From Bradyrhizobium sp. WBOS07 (lineage in GTDB: Bacteria > Pseudomonadota > Alphaproteobacteria > Rhizobiales > Xanthobacteraceae): a stretch of 64,000 nucleotides of DNA. Positions 1 through 9,098 of the stretch are shown here, piece by piece. Both the position numbers and the translations under genes were made by a program. How positions within the stretch are numbered: position 1 is the stretch's first letter; the number at the start of each line of letters is the position of its first letter. The DNA lies in contig NZ_CP029008.1 in the NCBI RefSeq assembly GCF_024585165.1, positions 868,001-932,000 of the forward strand, read 5' to 3'. Under the pieces are notes generated by a model. The model had not been told where the DNA came from. It saw only the letters and a program-made list of their open reading frames with translations, and ran no database searches.

Positions 1-399
1 CGGCCTGTCGCTCTCGGCGAAGCGGCCGGTGATGCCCTGCCGCGGCAGAATGTGCGAGAGCAAAGTATGCGTGGTGCCGTAAAGCTGCGGCACGGAAACG
101 ATGTTGCCGCCGTGGTCGGCGACGTTGACGAAGGCGAAATGCAGCGCCGCCTGGCCGGTCGCGACCGCGAGCGCGCCGACGCCGCCTTCGAGCTGAGCGA
201 TGCGCTTCTCCAGCACCGCGCTGGTCGGATTGGCGATGCGGCTGTAGCGAAAGCCCTCGGTCTCGAGGTTGAAGAGCGCCGCGCCGTGGTCGGCGCTGTC
301 GAAAGCGTAGGCCGCGGTCTGGTAGATCGGCACGGCGACCGCATGCGTGGTCGCTTCGGGCTCATAACCGGCGTGAATAGCGATCGTCTCGTTTCGCAT
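1..399 (-). CDS. O-acetylhomoserine sulfhydrylase (MetY-like), 5' part only
   Basis: The first 133 codons of a Cys/Met-metabolism PLP enzyme; the rest lies beyond the left edge. The translation starts MRNETIAIHAGYEPEATT and continues through VPIYQTAAYAFDSADHGAALF and FRYSRIANPTSAVLEKRI, the typical N-terminal signature of this family. ATGQAAL and GGNIVS.PQLYGTT follow the O-acetylhomoserine (thiol)-lyase pattern rather than cystathionine synthase. Such enzymes make homocysteine from O-acetylhomoserine and sulfide in the cytoplasm. The ATG start has a strong GGAGGTGG ribosome site four bases upstream. The PLP lysine is not in the window, so the exact substrate is family inference. Confidence 0.85.
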   Translation of the reverse strand, partial: MRNETIAIHAGYEPEATTHAVAVPIYQTAAYAFDSADHGAALFNLETEGFRYSRIANPTSAVLEKRIAQLEGGVGALAVATGQAALHFAFVNVADHGGNIVSVPQLYGTTHTLLSHILPRQGITGRFAESDRP

Positions 400-784
400 T
401 ATGCCACCTCCGCGTGGAGCGGTCCGCACTTATTAGCCTGTATGAGGCATGTGCGTTGTCCGCCGTTCCTCTGTTAGAGGCGGGTGGTAAAGCGGACAAT
501 AATTCGCTTAGAGATCGAGGAAGTAACCCTAACCGTTATTGGCGAACTGGCCGGAATCCGGGTTAATTTGCATTAATCAAACGACGACGGTTTGCATCGT
601 TTCCTCTCGCGCAAGGCAAGGCCAGCGCACATGAACCGCGCGCGTTTTTTGGGCACGATAATCTCCACATCGTCATGGCCGGGCTTGTCCCGGCCATGAC
701 GACCTCTCGTGCAGGTGCAAATGCGACCATTCCTCTCCCCGTGACGGCGAGGATCACTGTCAACGCTGCGATCACTCGCGGGCC
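400..784. other. Intergenic region with one perfect palindrome
   Basis: No convincing gene. It carries the 5' leader of the sulfhydrylase gene and the 3' flank of the amidase gene. The only clear structure is the palindrome at 670-702. Short open frames here run through that repeat and lack ribosome sites. Confidence 0.6.
670..702. repeat. REP-like perfect palindrome
   Basis: Two 14-base arms (TCGTCATGGCCGGG and its complement) flank a 5-base loop CTTGT. The hairpin has no T-tract, so it looks like an intergenic REP-type element. It could still act as a transcript end for the amidase gene, which reads toward it. Confidence 0.7.
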
Positions 785-2341
785 CTACCCCATCCGCTCC
801 CACAAGCGATGAGCAAGCACGCCGGCGCGCTTCTCGATCGCGGCCGCGGCATCGAGCGCAAGATCCTCGCGATAGCGACCGGCAATGAGCTGCACGCCGA
901 TCGGCTTGCCGTCGTGGAGGGCCACCGGCACCACGGCGCCGGGCAGGCCCAGCACGTTGATCGCGGAGATGAAGCGGATCTCGCCCCAGAAGATCTCGCG
1001 CACGCGCTCGGCGCTGACCGCGTCCTCGCGCGGGCCCGGCGTCGGCTTCACCGTGGTCGGCGCCAGCACGACCGGATAGTCCTCGAAGAACAATTGCCAG
1101 GCGCGGATGTGGCCGTTGCGCGCGGCGGTCGCCTGCATCCAGCCCTTGAGATCGAGCACATTGGCCTTGGCCTTCATGCCGCCCCAGGCCTTGTGAAAGT
1201 CCTCCGAGGTCACCTTCAGCATGCCGGCTTCCTGCATCACCACGGTCTCGTTGGTGATGATGTCGCACCAGGTCTGCCAGACGCCGTCGATGTCGGGCAC
1301 CTCGACCTCGCTGACGCGGTAGCCGGACCGTTCGAGATGGTCCGCGGCCTGGCGTAGCGCCGCCGCGACGGACGGATCGACGTCCATGTCGTCCGGTATC
1401 TTGGCCAGCGCGACCTTGATCGGCCGCTTCGGCGTCACGCCGACCAGCGGCGCCGGCACCCACCAGGGATCGCGCGGATCGCGCTGGCTCATCGCCTCCA
1501 GCGCGAGACGCACGTCGGCGACGTGGCGGGCGAGCGGCCCCTGCGCCGACATCAGATGCGCCAGCATCGGCCGCTCGGCCGTAGCGCTGGCGTTGAACGC
1601 GGGGATGCGCCCTTGCGTCGGCTTGATGGTGGCAACGCCGTTGCAATGCGCAGGCCAGCGCAGCGAGCCGCCGATGTCGTTGCCATGGGCGATGGTGCCG
1701 ATGCCGGCCGCCACCGCCGAACCCGCACCGCCCGAGGAGCCGCCGCAGGTGATATCAGGGTCCCAGGGATTGAGCGTCAGCCCGTGCAGGGGATTGTCGG
1801 TGAAGCCGCGAAAGGAGAATTCCGGCGTGTTGGTGAGCCCGATGACGATCGCGCCCGCCTTCTTCAAGTTGCGGACCACGGGCGCATCCGACGGCGCGAT
1901 CAGGCCCTTGTTGGCGGGCACACCGTTGAAGTTCGGCCGTCCCTCGTAATCGACGTTTTCCTTGATCGTGATGGGTACCCCGTGCAGCAGGCCGAGCGCA
2001 GCACCCTTGGCGCGCTGCTTGTCTGCGGCATGCGCAGCCTTCAGCGCCTCCTCCGAGAGATCGACGACGACGGCATTCAGCTTCGGATTGACCGCGCGCA
2101 TCCGTTCGAGATGAGCCTCGACGGTCTCGACCGCGGAGATCGCGCCGGAGCGGATCGCGGCGGCAGTCGCCACCGCCGACCATTGCCAGACCGGCCCAGA
2201 CGGGCGCCGCGGCCTGGCCGGTTTGCCGGCGGCGGCCTTTGCGGCCGGCTTCGCGGCAGCTCCCTTGCGGGCCGCGGTCTTCGTCGCGGCTCGCGCCTTC
2301 TTCCCTGCAGTCTTGGTCCTGGTCGCCGTCTTCTTCGCCAC
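785..2341 (-). CDS. Amidase signature family hydrolase with Lys/Ala/Pro-rich N-terminal tail
   Basis: 518 aa from the GTG at 2341, chosen because GGGAG sits 7 bases upstream; a longer frame to 2413 exists but lacks a better site. The Ser-cisSer-Lys triad is visible: the lysine in ITIKENVDYEG, the glycine-rich GGSSGGAGSAVAAG stretch, and the nucleophilic serine in DIGGSLRWPA. Family members hydrolyse amides or act as GatA; no gatB or gatC is nearby, so a free-standing amidase is more likely. Its substrate cannot be read from sequence. The first ~47 residues are an unusual basic tail rich in AKK, AAK and KPA repeats, resembling histone H1-like C-termini, before the catalytic domain begins near PVWQWSA. 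Confidence 0.88.
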   Translation of the reverse strand: MAKKTATRTKTAGKKARAATKTAARKGAAAKPAAKAAAGKPARPRRPSGPVWQWSAVATAAAIRSGAISAVETVEAHLERMRAVNPKLNAVVVDLSEEALKAAHAADKQRAKGAALGLLHGVPITIKENVDYEGRPNFNGVPANKGLIAPSDAPVVRNLKKAGAIVIGLTNTPEFSFRGFTDNPLHGLTLNPWDPDITCGGSSGGAGSAVAAGIGTIAHGNDIGGSLRWPAHCNGVATIKPTQGRIPAFNASATAERPMLAHLMSAQGPLARHVADVRLALEAMSQRDPRDPWWVPAPLVGVTPKRPIKVALAKIPDDMDVDPSVAAALRQAADHLERSGYRVSEVEVPDIDGVWQTWCDIITNETVVMQEAGMLKVTSEDFHKAWGGMKAKANVLDLKGWMQATAARNGHIRAWQLFFEDYPVVLAPTTVKPTPGPREDAVSAERVREIFWGEIRFISAINVLGLPGAVVPVALHDGKPIGVQLIAGRYREDLALDAAAAIEKRAGVLAHRLWERMG

Positions 2342-2513
2342 GCCATATCTCCCAAAAATTGCGCGGCGGAGGTTAGGGACGGCTCCGATCCCTGTACAGG
2401 TGCGATTCTGCATCGCTCACCTCGGGATCAACATCGACATGGGAGACGGCTGGCTCGCGCTCGTGCTGCAAACCGGACGGGACCGGCAAGAGGACGTGGT
2501 GGCGTATAGCCAA

Positions 2514-2603
2514 TGGCGGAGAGAGTGGGATTCGAACCCACGGTACGGTTTCCCGCACACACGCTTTCCAAGCGTGCGCCTTAAGCCACTCGGCCATCTC
2601 TCC
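2514..2603 (-). tRNA. tRNA-Ser (anticodon GGA)
   Basis: A full cloverleaf read on the minus strand. Acceptor GGAGAGA pairs with TCTCTCC, the anticodon loop CTTGGAAAG carries GGA, there is a long variable arm typical of serine tRNAs, the T-loop is GGTTCGAATCC, and the terminal CCA is encoded. It reads UCC and UCU codons. It lies just upstream of the amidase gene on the same strand. Confidence 0.97.
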
Positions 2604-2794
2604 GGAGCGCCCTCTCTTGAAGGGGCGCCGACGATTTTGCAAGGGATCGCGAGGAAAACCGGCGAATTTTCCGCAAGCCGTTGTATTCACATGGTAAAAT
2701 TCGGCGCCGCGGCTCCGGTCGGCCTGCAGGTTGAACCCTTGACGGGTTTGCCGCGACGATTCAGGTGAGGATGCCGAGCACGACCGGGGGAGCC

Positions 2795-3136
2795 ATGACC
2801 ATCCGCAAGACCATTGTCGCCCTTGGCCTGATTTCGGCCCTTGGCTCCGCCCTCGCGGCGTCCGCCGCGGCCCAGGTCTGCACACGTCAAGGCGTCGACG
2901 TCAGCTGCGACGACGGCCGGCGCGGGATGCTGTCGGGCAATGCCATCATCTGGCCGGACGGGACGCGCTCGAGCTCGGCGCCGCATCCCACGGTGATCAT
3001 CGGCAACAAGAGCTCGGTGCATGTCGGCACCGGCGTGTTCGTCGGCCAGGGCAAGGGCATGGTGCCGATGGACGATCCCAATGCGCCCAACAAGCGGCAG
3101 TGCGCGATCCTGGAGGGGGTCTCGTATTGCCATTGA
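2795..3136 (+). CDS. Small secreted cysteine-containing protein, function unknown
   Basis: 113 aa from the ATG at 2795, preceded by GGGGGAG. Residues 1-27 form a clear Sec signal peptide (basic MTIRK, hydrophobic ALGLISALGSALAAS, cleavage near ASAAAQ). The mature part of about 87 residues has four cysteines (VCTRQ, SCDD, QCAI, SYCH), compatible with two disulfides in the periplasm. It is glycine- and valine-rich in the middle (VGTGVFVGQGKG). I recognise no family with confidence. It stands alone between the tRNA gene and the convergent otsA. Confidence 0.75.
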   Translation: MTIRKTIVALGLISALGSALAASAAAQVCTRQGVDVSCDDGRRGMLSGNAIIWPDGTRSSSAPHPTVIIGNKSSVHVGTGVFVGQGKGMVPMDDPNAPNKRQCAILEGVSYCH

Positions 3137-3186
3137 GGCATTCCACCGTCCCGCCCGGGCGCGTCTCCGGGCACGACGCCGGATCC

Positions 3187-4650
3187 CTAAATCAGCCGCA
3201 CGCCTGAGATCGCCGATTTCAGCCAGCGCAGCGCTTGCGGCGGTTGCGTCGCGAGCGGGGCGACGGCGACCTTCTCGGTCCGGCACTTCTCGAGCTCGGC
3301 GACGAAGTCGGCCGACCATTGCTGGATGGTGTGGCCGCGCAGCTTCTTCATCATCGCGTCCCAGCGCATCTTGCGCTCGGTCAGCGGCATTGCGGCTGCG
3401 ACCGCGATCGCGCGCGCCATGCCGTCGATGTCGTGCGGATTGACCAGCAAGGCGGTCTCGAGCTCGTTGGCGGCGCCGGCGAACTTCGACAGCACCAGCA
3501 CGCCGGGATCGGCCGGGTTCTGGGCTGCGACATATTCCTTGGCGACCAGGTTCATGCCGTCATGCAGTGGCGTCACCACGCCGACCTGCGCTGTCCGGTA
3601 GAGACCCGCGAGCACGGCCTGGCTGAAGCCCTTGTTCAAATAGCGGATCGGCGTCCAGTCGACCTCGCCGTGGCGGCCGTTGACGTCGGTGACGAGGCGC
3701 GCCACTTCGTTCTGGAGATTGCCGTAGGCCTCGATCGCACCGCGCGAGGGATTGGCGATCTGCAGCAGCGAGATGCTGCGCGCAAATTGCGGCTGCTCGG
3801 TCCAGAGCCGGTCGAACGCGCTGATGCGGTTGACGAGGCCCTTCGAATAGTCGAGGCGGTCGACGCCGATCGCGAGCCGCTCGCCGTTGAGGCTGCGCCG
3901 CAGCCGCGACACGTCCGGATGCGAGGCCGACTTGGCGGCATAGGCCGCGAACTTCTCCGCGTCGATGCCGATCGGAAACACTTCACAGCGCGTGCGGCCA
4001 TGCTGCGAGATCGCAACGCCATCCTCGACGGCAAGGCCGAGCTCGCCGCCGACATAACCAAGGAAATTCTGGCGATCCTCCTCGGTCTGGAAGCCGAGCA
4101 GATCGTAGGCCAGCATCGCCGTGATCAGTTCGCGATGGTTGGGCACGCCTTGCATCACCGCGGCGACGGGCCAGGGCGTATGCAGGAAGAAGCCGATCGG
4201 GTCGTCGACGCCGAGGTCGCGCAGCTCGGCGCCGAGCGCGAGGAAATGATAGTCCTGCACCCAGAACGCGGTTTTTGTTTTTCGGAAGCGCATCAGCGCG
4301 CGCGCCATGAAGGCGTTGACCTCGCGATAGCTGACATAATCTTCGCGCGAGACGCGAATGAGGTCGCTGCGCGAATGCAGCGCCGGCCACAGCGCCGAAT
4401 TGGCAAAGCCCTCATAATAGCCGCCGTAGTGCGCCGCCGGCAGATCCAGGGTCGCGATGGCACCTGCGCCGAGCGCCTCGATCTCAGCGAATGGTTCCTT
4501 CTGATGGCCGTCCCGTACCCGGCCCGACGACCCCACCCAGATCGCGCCCGAATGTTCCACAACCGGCAGCAGCGCCGCCGCGAGGCCGCCCGTCATGGGC
4601 TCATTAGGCTTGCCGCGGGCGACGCGATTTGAAACGACGACTAAGTTCAC
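3187..4650 (-). CDS. otsA: Trehalose-6-phosphate synthase
   Basis: 487 aa, normal length for a GT20 retaining glycosyltransferase joining a nucleotide-activated glucose to glucose-6-phosphate. Diagnostic features are the N-terminal LVVVSNRVARG, the donor-loop glycines in MTGGLAAALLP, the VQDYHFLALGAELR segment and the sugar-nucleotide region GVDRLDYSKGLVNRI. Together with otsB it makes trehalose, used in osmotic and desiccation protection. It is the last gene of an MFS-otsB-otsA series on the minus strand, 229 bases after otsB, a gap large enough for its own promoter. Confidence 0.95.
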   Translation of the reverse strand: MNLVVVSNRVARGKPNEPMTGGLAAALLPVVEHSGAIWVGSSGRVRDGHQKEPFAEIEALGAGAIATLDLPAAHYGGYYEGFANSALWPALHSRSDLIRVSREDYVSYREVNAFMARALMRFRKTKTAFWVQDYHFLALGAELRDLGVDDPIGFFLHTPWPVAAVMQGVPNHRELITAMLAYDLLGFQTEEDRQNFLGYVGGELGLAVEDGVAISQHGRTRCEVFPIGIDAEKFAAYAAKSASHPDVSRLRRSLNGERLAIGVDRLDYSKGLVNRISAFDRLWTEQPQFARSISLLQIANPSRGAIEAYGNLQNEVARLVTDVNGRHGEVDWTPIRYLNKGFSQAVLAGLYRTAQVGVVTPLHDGMNLVAKEYVAAQNPADPGVLVLSKFAGAANELETALLVNPHDIDGMARAIAVAAAMPLTERKMRWDAMMKKLRGHTIQQWSADFVAELEKCRTEKVAVAPLATQPPQALRWLKSAISGVRLI

Positions 4651-4879
4651 AGGTCGTCCCCTCCTGTTTCATTCCACCACGTTTAACTGCCGTTCATCAA
4701 TATGGTTCCTGATCATCGTTTCAACCAATTGAAACCAAAATCGGGCCTGCGCGTTGGAACTGGTTTCGCTTGCGGAACCCGAAGATTTCGTTGCAAGGAC
4801 AGCGGCTGCAGCAGATATCGCGGCGTCCAATACACCGTTCCGACCGGCATTATGTCTGCGACGGGGCGCTGCCTTGATT

Positions 4880-5698
4880 TCACCTTGGATCGAGCAGGCG
4901 CGCGAGGAAGGCCCGCACGTCGTTCGGCGTGTCGAAATGGCCGTTCACGCCCATGGCGCGGCGCCCGACCGAGAAGGCAAGCCCGTTCATGTCGGGCATG
5001 ATTGCGAATACGGTTTCATCGGTGACGTCGTCGCCGATGAAGATCGGACGCCGTCCCCTGAACGGCTCCCGCTTCATCAGTTCGCGCACGCCGGTCGCCT
5101 TGGTGAATCCGGAATGCTTGATCTCACACACGAACTTGCCGGGCAGCACCTCGATTGGCGCGTTGGGCAGATCGGCGCGGATCACCGAGACGGCTTCGTA
5201 GATCGCCTTCTCCGCATGCGGCGCGAGGCGGTAATGCAGAGCGAGCGAATAGCCCTTGTCCTCGAGCAGAATGCCCGGGCTGAGCTTGGCAATGGCCGCG
5301 AGCCGCCGCTTCAGCTCCTTGTCCAGCGGCGGCGCATGCACGGCATCGACCTCATTGTCCACCGACAGCCGCATCTCGGCGCCGTGGCCGGCGACGGCGC
5401 GAAATACCTCGGGCGCGAAGATCAGGTCGATGTCGTTGAGCGAGCGGCCGCTAACCAGCGCCAGCGCGCCGGACGTGCGCTCGGTCAACCGGTTCAGCGT
5501 CTCCGACAGGCCCGGCGGTACCCATACCTCGCGCGGCGTCGGCATCAGGTCGAGCAGGGTCCCGTCGATGTCGAGCAGAATTGCGGTCTCGTCGAGATGC
5601 GGCACCAGCGCATGCGGCACCGGCACCGTCTCGGGCGCCTCGTCGTCGAATATTGTGGGCTGCTGGTCCATCGCCATTTCTGCAAGTTCCGATTTCAT
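4880..5698 (-). CDS. otsB: Trehalose-6-phosphate phosphatase
   Basis: 272 aa from the ATG at 5698 (GGAG seven bases upstream), which lies just past the stop of the upstream MFS gene. HAD-superfamily motifs are present: motif I LLDIDGTLLDLMPTP with the nucleophile Asp, motif II LVSGRSLND, and motif IV FIGDDVTDETVF. The enzyme dephosphorylates the OtsA product to trehalose. A second in-frame ATG (MAMDQQ) is a possible alternative start. The order phosphatase before synthase and the tight join to the transporter suggest co-transcription. Confidence 0.93.
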   Translation of the reverse strand: MKSELAEMAMDQQPTIFDDEAPETVPVPHALVPHLDETAILLDIDGTLLDLMPTPREVWVPPGLSETLNRLTERTSGALALVSGRSLNDIDLIFAPEVFRAVAGHGAEMRLSVDNEVDAVHAPPLDKELKRRLAAIAKLSPGILLEDKGYSLALHYRLAPHAEKAIYEAVSVIRADLPNAPIEVLPGKFVCEIKHSGFTKATGVRELMKREPFRGRRPIFIGDDVTDETVFAIMPDMNGLAFSVGRRAMGVNGHFDTPNDVRAFLARLLDPR

Positions 5699-5702
5699 CA
5701 GT

Positions 5703-7187
5703 CTACTCCATAAAGGCGAGCGGCCGCGCGATTTGTTCGAGCGATTTGCGCTCCGCCGAGACGGCATAGCGCCACGCCACGATCGCGGCCGCGAGCATCA
5801 GGACTGCCCCCAGCAAATAGCCGGCGAACACGCTGGTGCGTGATCCCGTGTCGATCAGCGCGCCGAACAGCGCCGGCCCGATCACGCCGCCGATGCCGGT
5901 GCCGACGGCGTAGAACACCGCGATCGCCAGCGCGCGAACTTCGAGCGGAAAGGTCTCGCTGACGGTGAGATAGGCGGCGCTGGCGGCCGGTGAGGCAAAG
6001 AAGAAGATCACCATCCAGGCGACGGTCTGTCCCTGCGCACTGAGCACGCCGATCGAGAACAGATAGCCCGACAGCGCCAGCAGCAGGCCCGACATGCCAT
6101 AGGTGAACATGATCATGGTGCGGCGTCCCAGCGTATCGAACAGCCGGCCGAGCAGCAGGGGCCCGAGGAAATTGCCGGCGGCAAAGGGCAGCAGGTACCA
6201 GCCGACGTGATCGGCCCTGATGCCGTAGAAATCGGTCAGCACCAGCGCGAAGGTGAAGAAGATGGCATTGTAGAAGAACGCCTGCGCGCTCATCAGCACG
6301 AGGCCCACCACCGCGCGCTGGCGATACGCCGAGAACAGCGTGTGCACGACCTCGCGGATCGGCGTGTGATCACGCATCTTCAGCCGGATCTTGGGGAAGC
6401 GCGCCTCGTTGATATCCTGATCATGCCCGATCACGGAGCGTTCGATCTCGTCGACGATCGCATGAGCCTGGTCGGGACGGCCATGGATCATCAGCCAGCG
6501 CGGACTTTCCGGAATCCACATGCGCATCAGCAGCACGACGAGACCGAGGCCGGCGCCGATCAGATAAGCGAACCGCCAGCCGAGATCAGGCGTGATCACG
6601 GCGGGGTCGAGCAGCACGATGGCCGCGACCGCGCCCATCGCGGCGCCGATCCAGAAACTGCCGTTGATGACGAGATCGGTCCAACCGCGATAGCGCGCCG
6701 GCACCAGCTCCTGGATGGTCGAGTTGATCGCGGTATATTCGCCGCCGATGCCGGCACCGGTGAGGAACCGGAACAATGCGTAGCTCGCGACATCCCATGA
6801 CAGAGCGGTCGCGGCCGTGGCCGAAAGGTAGAGCGCGAGCGTGATGAAGAACAGTTTTTTCCGGCCGATGCGGTCGGTGAGCCAGCCGAAGCCGAGCGCG
6901 CCGAGCACGGCACCGGCGAGATAGGCGGAATTGGCGATGCCGAGATCGAGGTTGGAGAATTGCAGCGACGGACTCTGTTTCAGTGCGCCGGAGAGCGCGC
7001 CCGCCAATGTCACCTCGAGCCCGTCAAGGATCCAGGTGATGCCGAGCGCGAGCACCACGCGGGTGTGAAAGCCGCTCCACGGCAGCGCGTCGAGCCGTGC
7101 CGGAATACTGGTCTCGACGATGCGGTCGGTGACGGCCGCCGACACCGTCGGTGCGTAGTTCAGCGCTGGGCTTTGCTGCAATTCCAT
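5703..7187 (-). CDS. MFS transporter, sugar/organic-acid:proton symporter type
   Basis: 494 aa from the ATG at 7187; an upstream in-frame TTG at 7208 is the alternative and neither has a strong ribosome site. About twelve hydrophobic segments are seen. The MFS motif A appears as GWLTDRIGRKK between helices 2 and 3 and is echoed as GRLFDTLGRRT after the central loop. PESPRWL after helix 6 is the sugar-porter hallmark. The family moves sugars or aromatic and other organic acids with protons across the inner membrane. Its position directly before otsB suggests a link to trehalose or osmotic physiology, but the substrate is not readable. Confidence 0.85.
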   Translation of the reverse strand: MELQQSPALNYAPTVSAAVTDRIVETSIPARLDALPWSGFHTRVVLALGITWILDGLEVTLAGALSGALKQSPSLQFSNLDLGIANSAYLAGAVLGALGFGWLTDRIGRKKLFFITLALYLSATAATALSWDVASYALFRFLTGAGIGGEYTAINSTIQELVPARYRGWTDLVINGSFWIGAAMGAVAAIVLLDPAVITPDLGWRFAYLIGAGLGLVVLLMRMWIPESPRWLMIHGRPDQAHAIVDEIERSVIGHDQDINEARFPKIRLKMRDHTPIREVVHTLFSAYRQRAVVGLVLMSAQAFFYNAIFFTFALVLTDFYGIRADHVGWYLLPFAAGNFLGPLLLGRLFDTLGRRTMIMFTYGMSGLLLALSGYLFSIGVLSAQGQTVAWMVIFFFASPAASAAYLTVSETFPLEVRALAIAVFYAVGTGIGGVIGPALFGALIDTGSRTSVFAGYLLGAVLMLAAAIVAWRYAVSAERKSLEQIARPLAFME

Positions 7188-7365
7188 CAGGCTGTTGCGC
7201 TCGATCAATGGCTGCGGCCCCGGTCAGGATGTGAACGGGGTTGGTCCGATCGTCGGGGTGCGGCATTCCGCCTGCCCCTGCGACAACGCCTGCGGCGAGG
7301 TCGGGTTCCTGCAGGAACGGCTCCTGGGCCGGCTCGTTTCCGAAGCAGCCGCAGGGAGTTGACGC

Positions 7366-7752
7366 ATGGCTCAGGTCAGAAAGAGGACACATTCTCGAAA
7401 CAGCGGTCCACGCAAGTCCGTCCGCCGGAAGACGAGCACGCGGCGCAGCGCGGTTGCGCGCAAGAGCACCAAACGCGCGACGCCGAAGCGCTGGTCGCAA
7501 CGGGTGACGAAAGAGAGCGACGCGCTTGATCTCAAGCAGGGCGTGTTCAAGCTGACCAGCCCGAGGAAGATCGCGATCTCGTTGAAGCAATCGGCCGAGC
7601 ACAGCTCACGACGCAAGACCGGCGCCTATCGTTCGGCGCTGTCGATGCTGACCTTCTACATCAACCGTGCCGGCAAGACCTTGCCGAAAACACAGCGCGC
7701 GCGTCTGGAGAAGGCGAAGGTCGAGCTGAAGCGGGCGTTCGGGCGAGAGTGA
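7366..7752 (+). CDS. DUF3175-family small basic protein
   Basis: 128 aa, with AGGGAG upstream of the ATG. The N-terminal ~40 residues are strongly basic (RKRTHSRNSGPRKSVRRKTS), followed by the conserved block KRWSQRVTKESDALDL, LKQSAEHSSRRKTGAYRSAL and MLTFYINRAGKTL that marks DUF3175. The function of that family is unknown; the charge suggests nucleic-acid binding, which is only inference. It stands alone, divergent from the transporter gene. Confidence 0.8.
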   Translation: MAQVRKRTHSRNSGPRKSVRRKTSTRRSAVARKSTKRATPKRWSQRVTKESDALDLKQGVFKLTSPRKIAISLKQSAEHSSRRKTGAYRSALSMLTFYINRAGKTLPKTQRARLEKAKVELKRAFGRE

Positions 7753-7795
7753 GGCAGGAAGGGCGAGAGAGGCGCAAATGGCGATCCTTGCTCCG

Positions 7796-7990
7796 CTGTC
7801 GTCCCGGACAAGCGAGCGAAGCGGAACGCCGATTCGGGAACTCCGCGCGAGCGCTTTGCGCTCGTCGCGATAATCACAGGATAGGGTTGGACGAAGACTC
7901 GGAATGACCACCGTCCGACCCAAACTCTCCCTGGGAGTATGGGTCCCGGATCGGCGCGCGCCTTAAGGGCGAGCTTGTCCGGGACGACAG
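7796..7990. repeat. Long imperfect palindromic repeat
   Basis: Perfect 18-base arms at 7796-7813 (CTGTCGTCCCGGACAAGC) and 7973-7990 enclose a second nested pair built around GTCCCGGATC. It lies between the DUF3175 gene and the first chemoreceptor. A related copy sits at 10271-10441. Confidence 0.7.
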
Positions 7991-9098
7991 TGGAGGATGG
8001 AGCGATAGCGGAGCGTCTAACTCGCAACGAACCCGAGCAGCTTACGCCGCCCTGATATTCCCCATGAAGCGGTCGAGCTCGGCGCGCAGGCGGGTGCTTT
8101 CGGACGACAGCGTCTTGGCCGAGTGCAGCACCTCCTCCGAGGCCGAGCCGGTCTCGGCGGCGCCGCGGTTGACCTGACCGATATCGGTGGCCGCGGTCTG
8201 GGTGCCCTGCGCCACGGTCTGGACGCTGCGCGCGATCTCCTGCGTCGCCGCGCCCTGCTGCTCGACCGCGCTGGCGATCGACGTCGAGATCGACGAGATC
8301 TGGCCGATGGTCGCCCCGATCTCCTTGATCGCGGCAACCGATTCGGCGGTGGCGCCTTGCATGCCCGCGATGTGCGAGGAGATCTCGTCCGTCGCCTTCG
8401 CGGTCTGGCTCGCCAGCGACTTCACCTCACTGGCGACCACGGCAAAGCCGCGCCCGGCTTCACCGGCGCGCGCCGCCTCGATGGTGGCGTTGAGCGCCAG
8501 AAGATTGGTCTGCTCGGCGATCGCCGTGATCAGCTTGACCACTTCGCCGATCTGCTGGGCCGCATGCGAGAGCTTTCCGATGCGCCCGTCGGTTTCCTTG
8601 GCCTGGACCACGGCGGCCTCCGCGATGCGGCTGGAATCGCGGACCTGGCGACCGATCTCCTCGACCGAGGCGGACAGCTCCTCGGTCGCGGTGGCGACCG
8701 ACTGCATGTTGGAGGAGGCCTGCTCGGAGACGCCGGCGACCTGGCTCGACAGGCTCTGGGTGGTCTCGGCGGTGCGGGTCAGGGTGGAGGCCGCCGATTC
8801 CAGCTGCACGGCCGAGGCCGAGACGTTGGAGACGATGGCGCCGACCGCGCTCTCGAAATCGTCGGCGAAGCGGATCAGCTCGGCGCGGCGGCTTGCGGCC
8901 TGCTCCCGGTTCTGGACCTCGCTGGCGGCCGCATCGCGCTCGGCTTTTGCAACAGCCTGAACCTTGAACTCCTCGACCGCGCCGGCCATCTCGCCGATCT
9001 CATCCTTGCGGCCGAGGCCCGGCAGCACGACGTCGAAATTGCCCGAGGCGAGCTCCCGCATCGCCTTGCACATCGCGATCATCGGACGCGAGATGCCG
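7934..9098. repeat. Duplicated 1.17-kb block, copy A
   Basis: This stretch recurs at 10379-11543 with a constant offset of 2445 bases and no indels that I can see. It covers the 3' flank and the last 351 codons of the chemoreceptor gene. Differences are scattered single bases; inside the genes they are silent. Confidence 0.9.

Noticed and set aside
563..775. A 70-codon frame downstream of the amidase gene
   Set aside because: It translates the palindrome at 670-702 and has no ribosome site.
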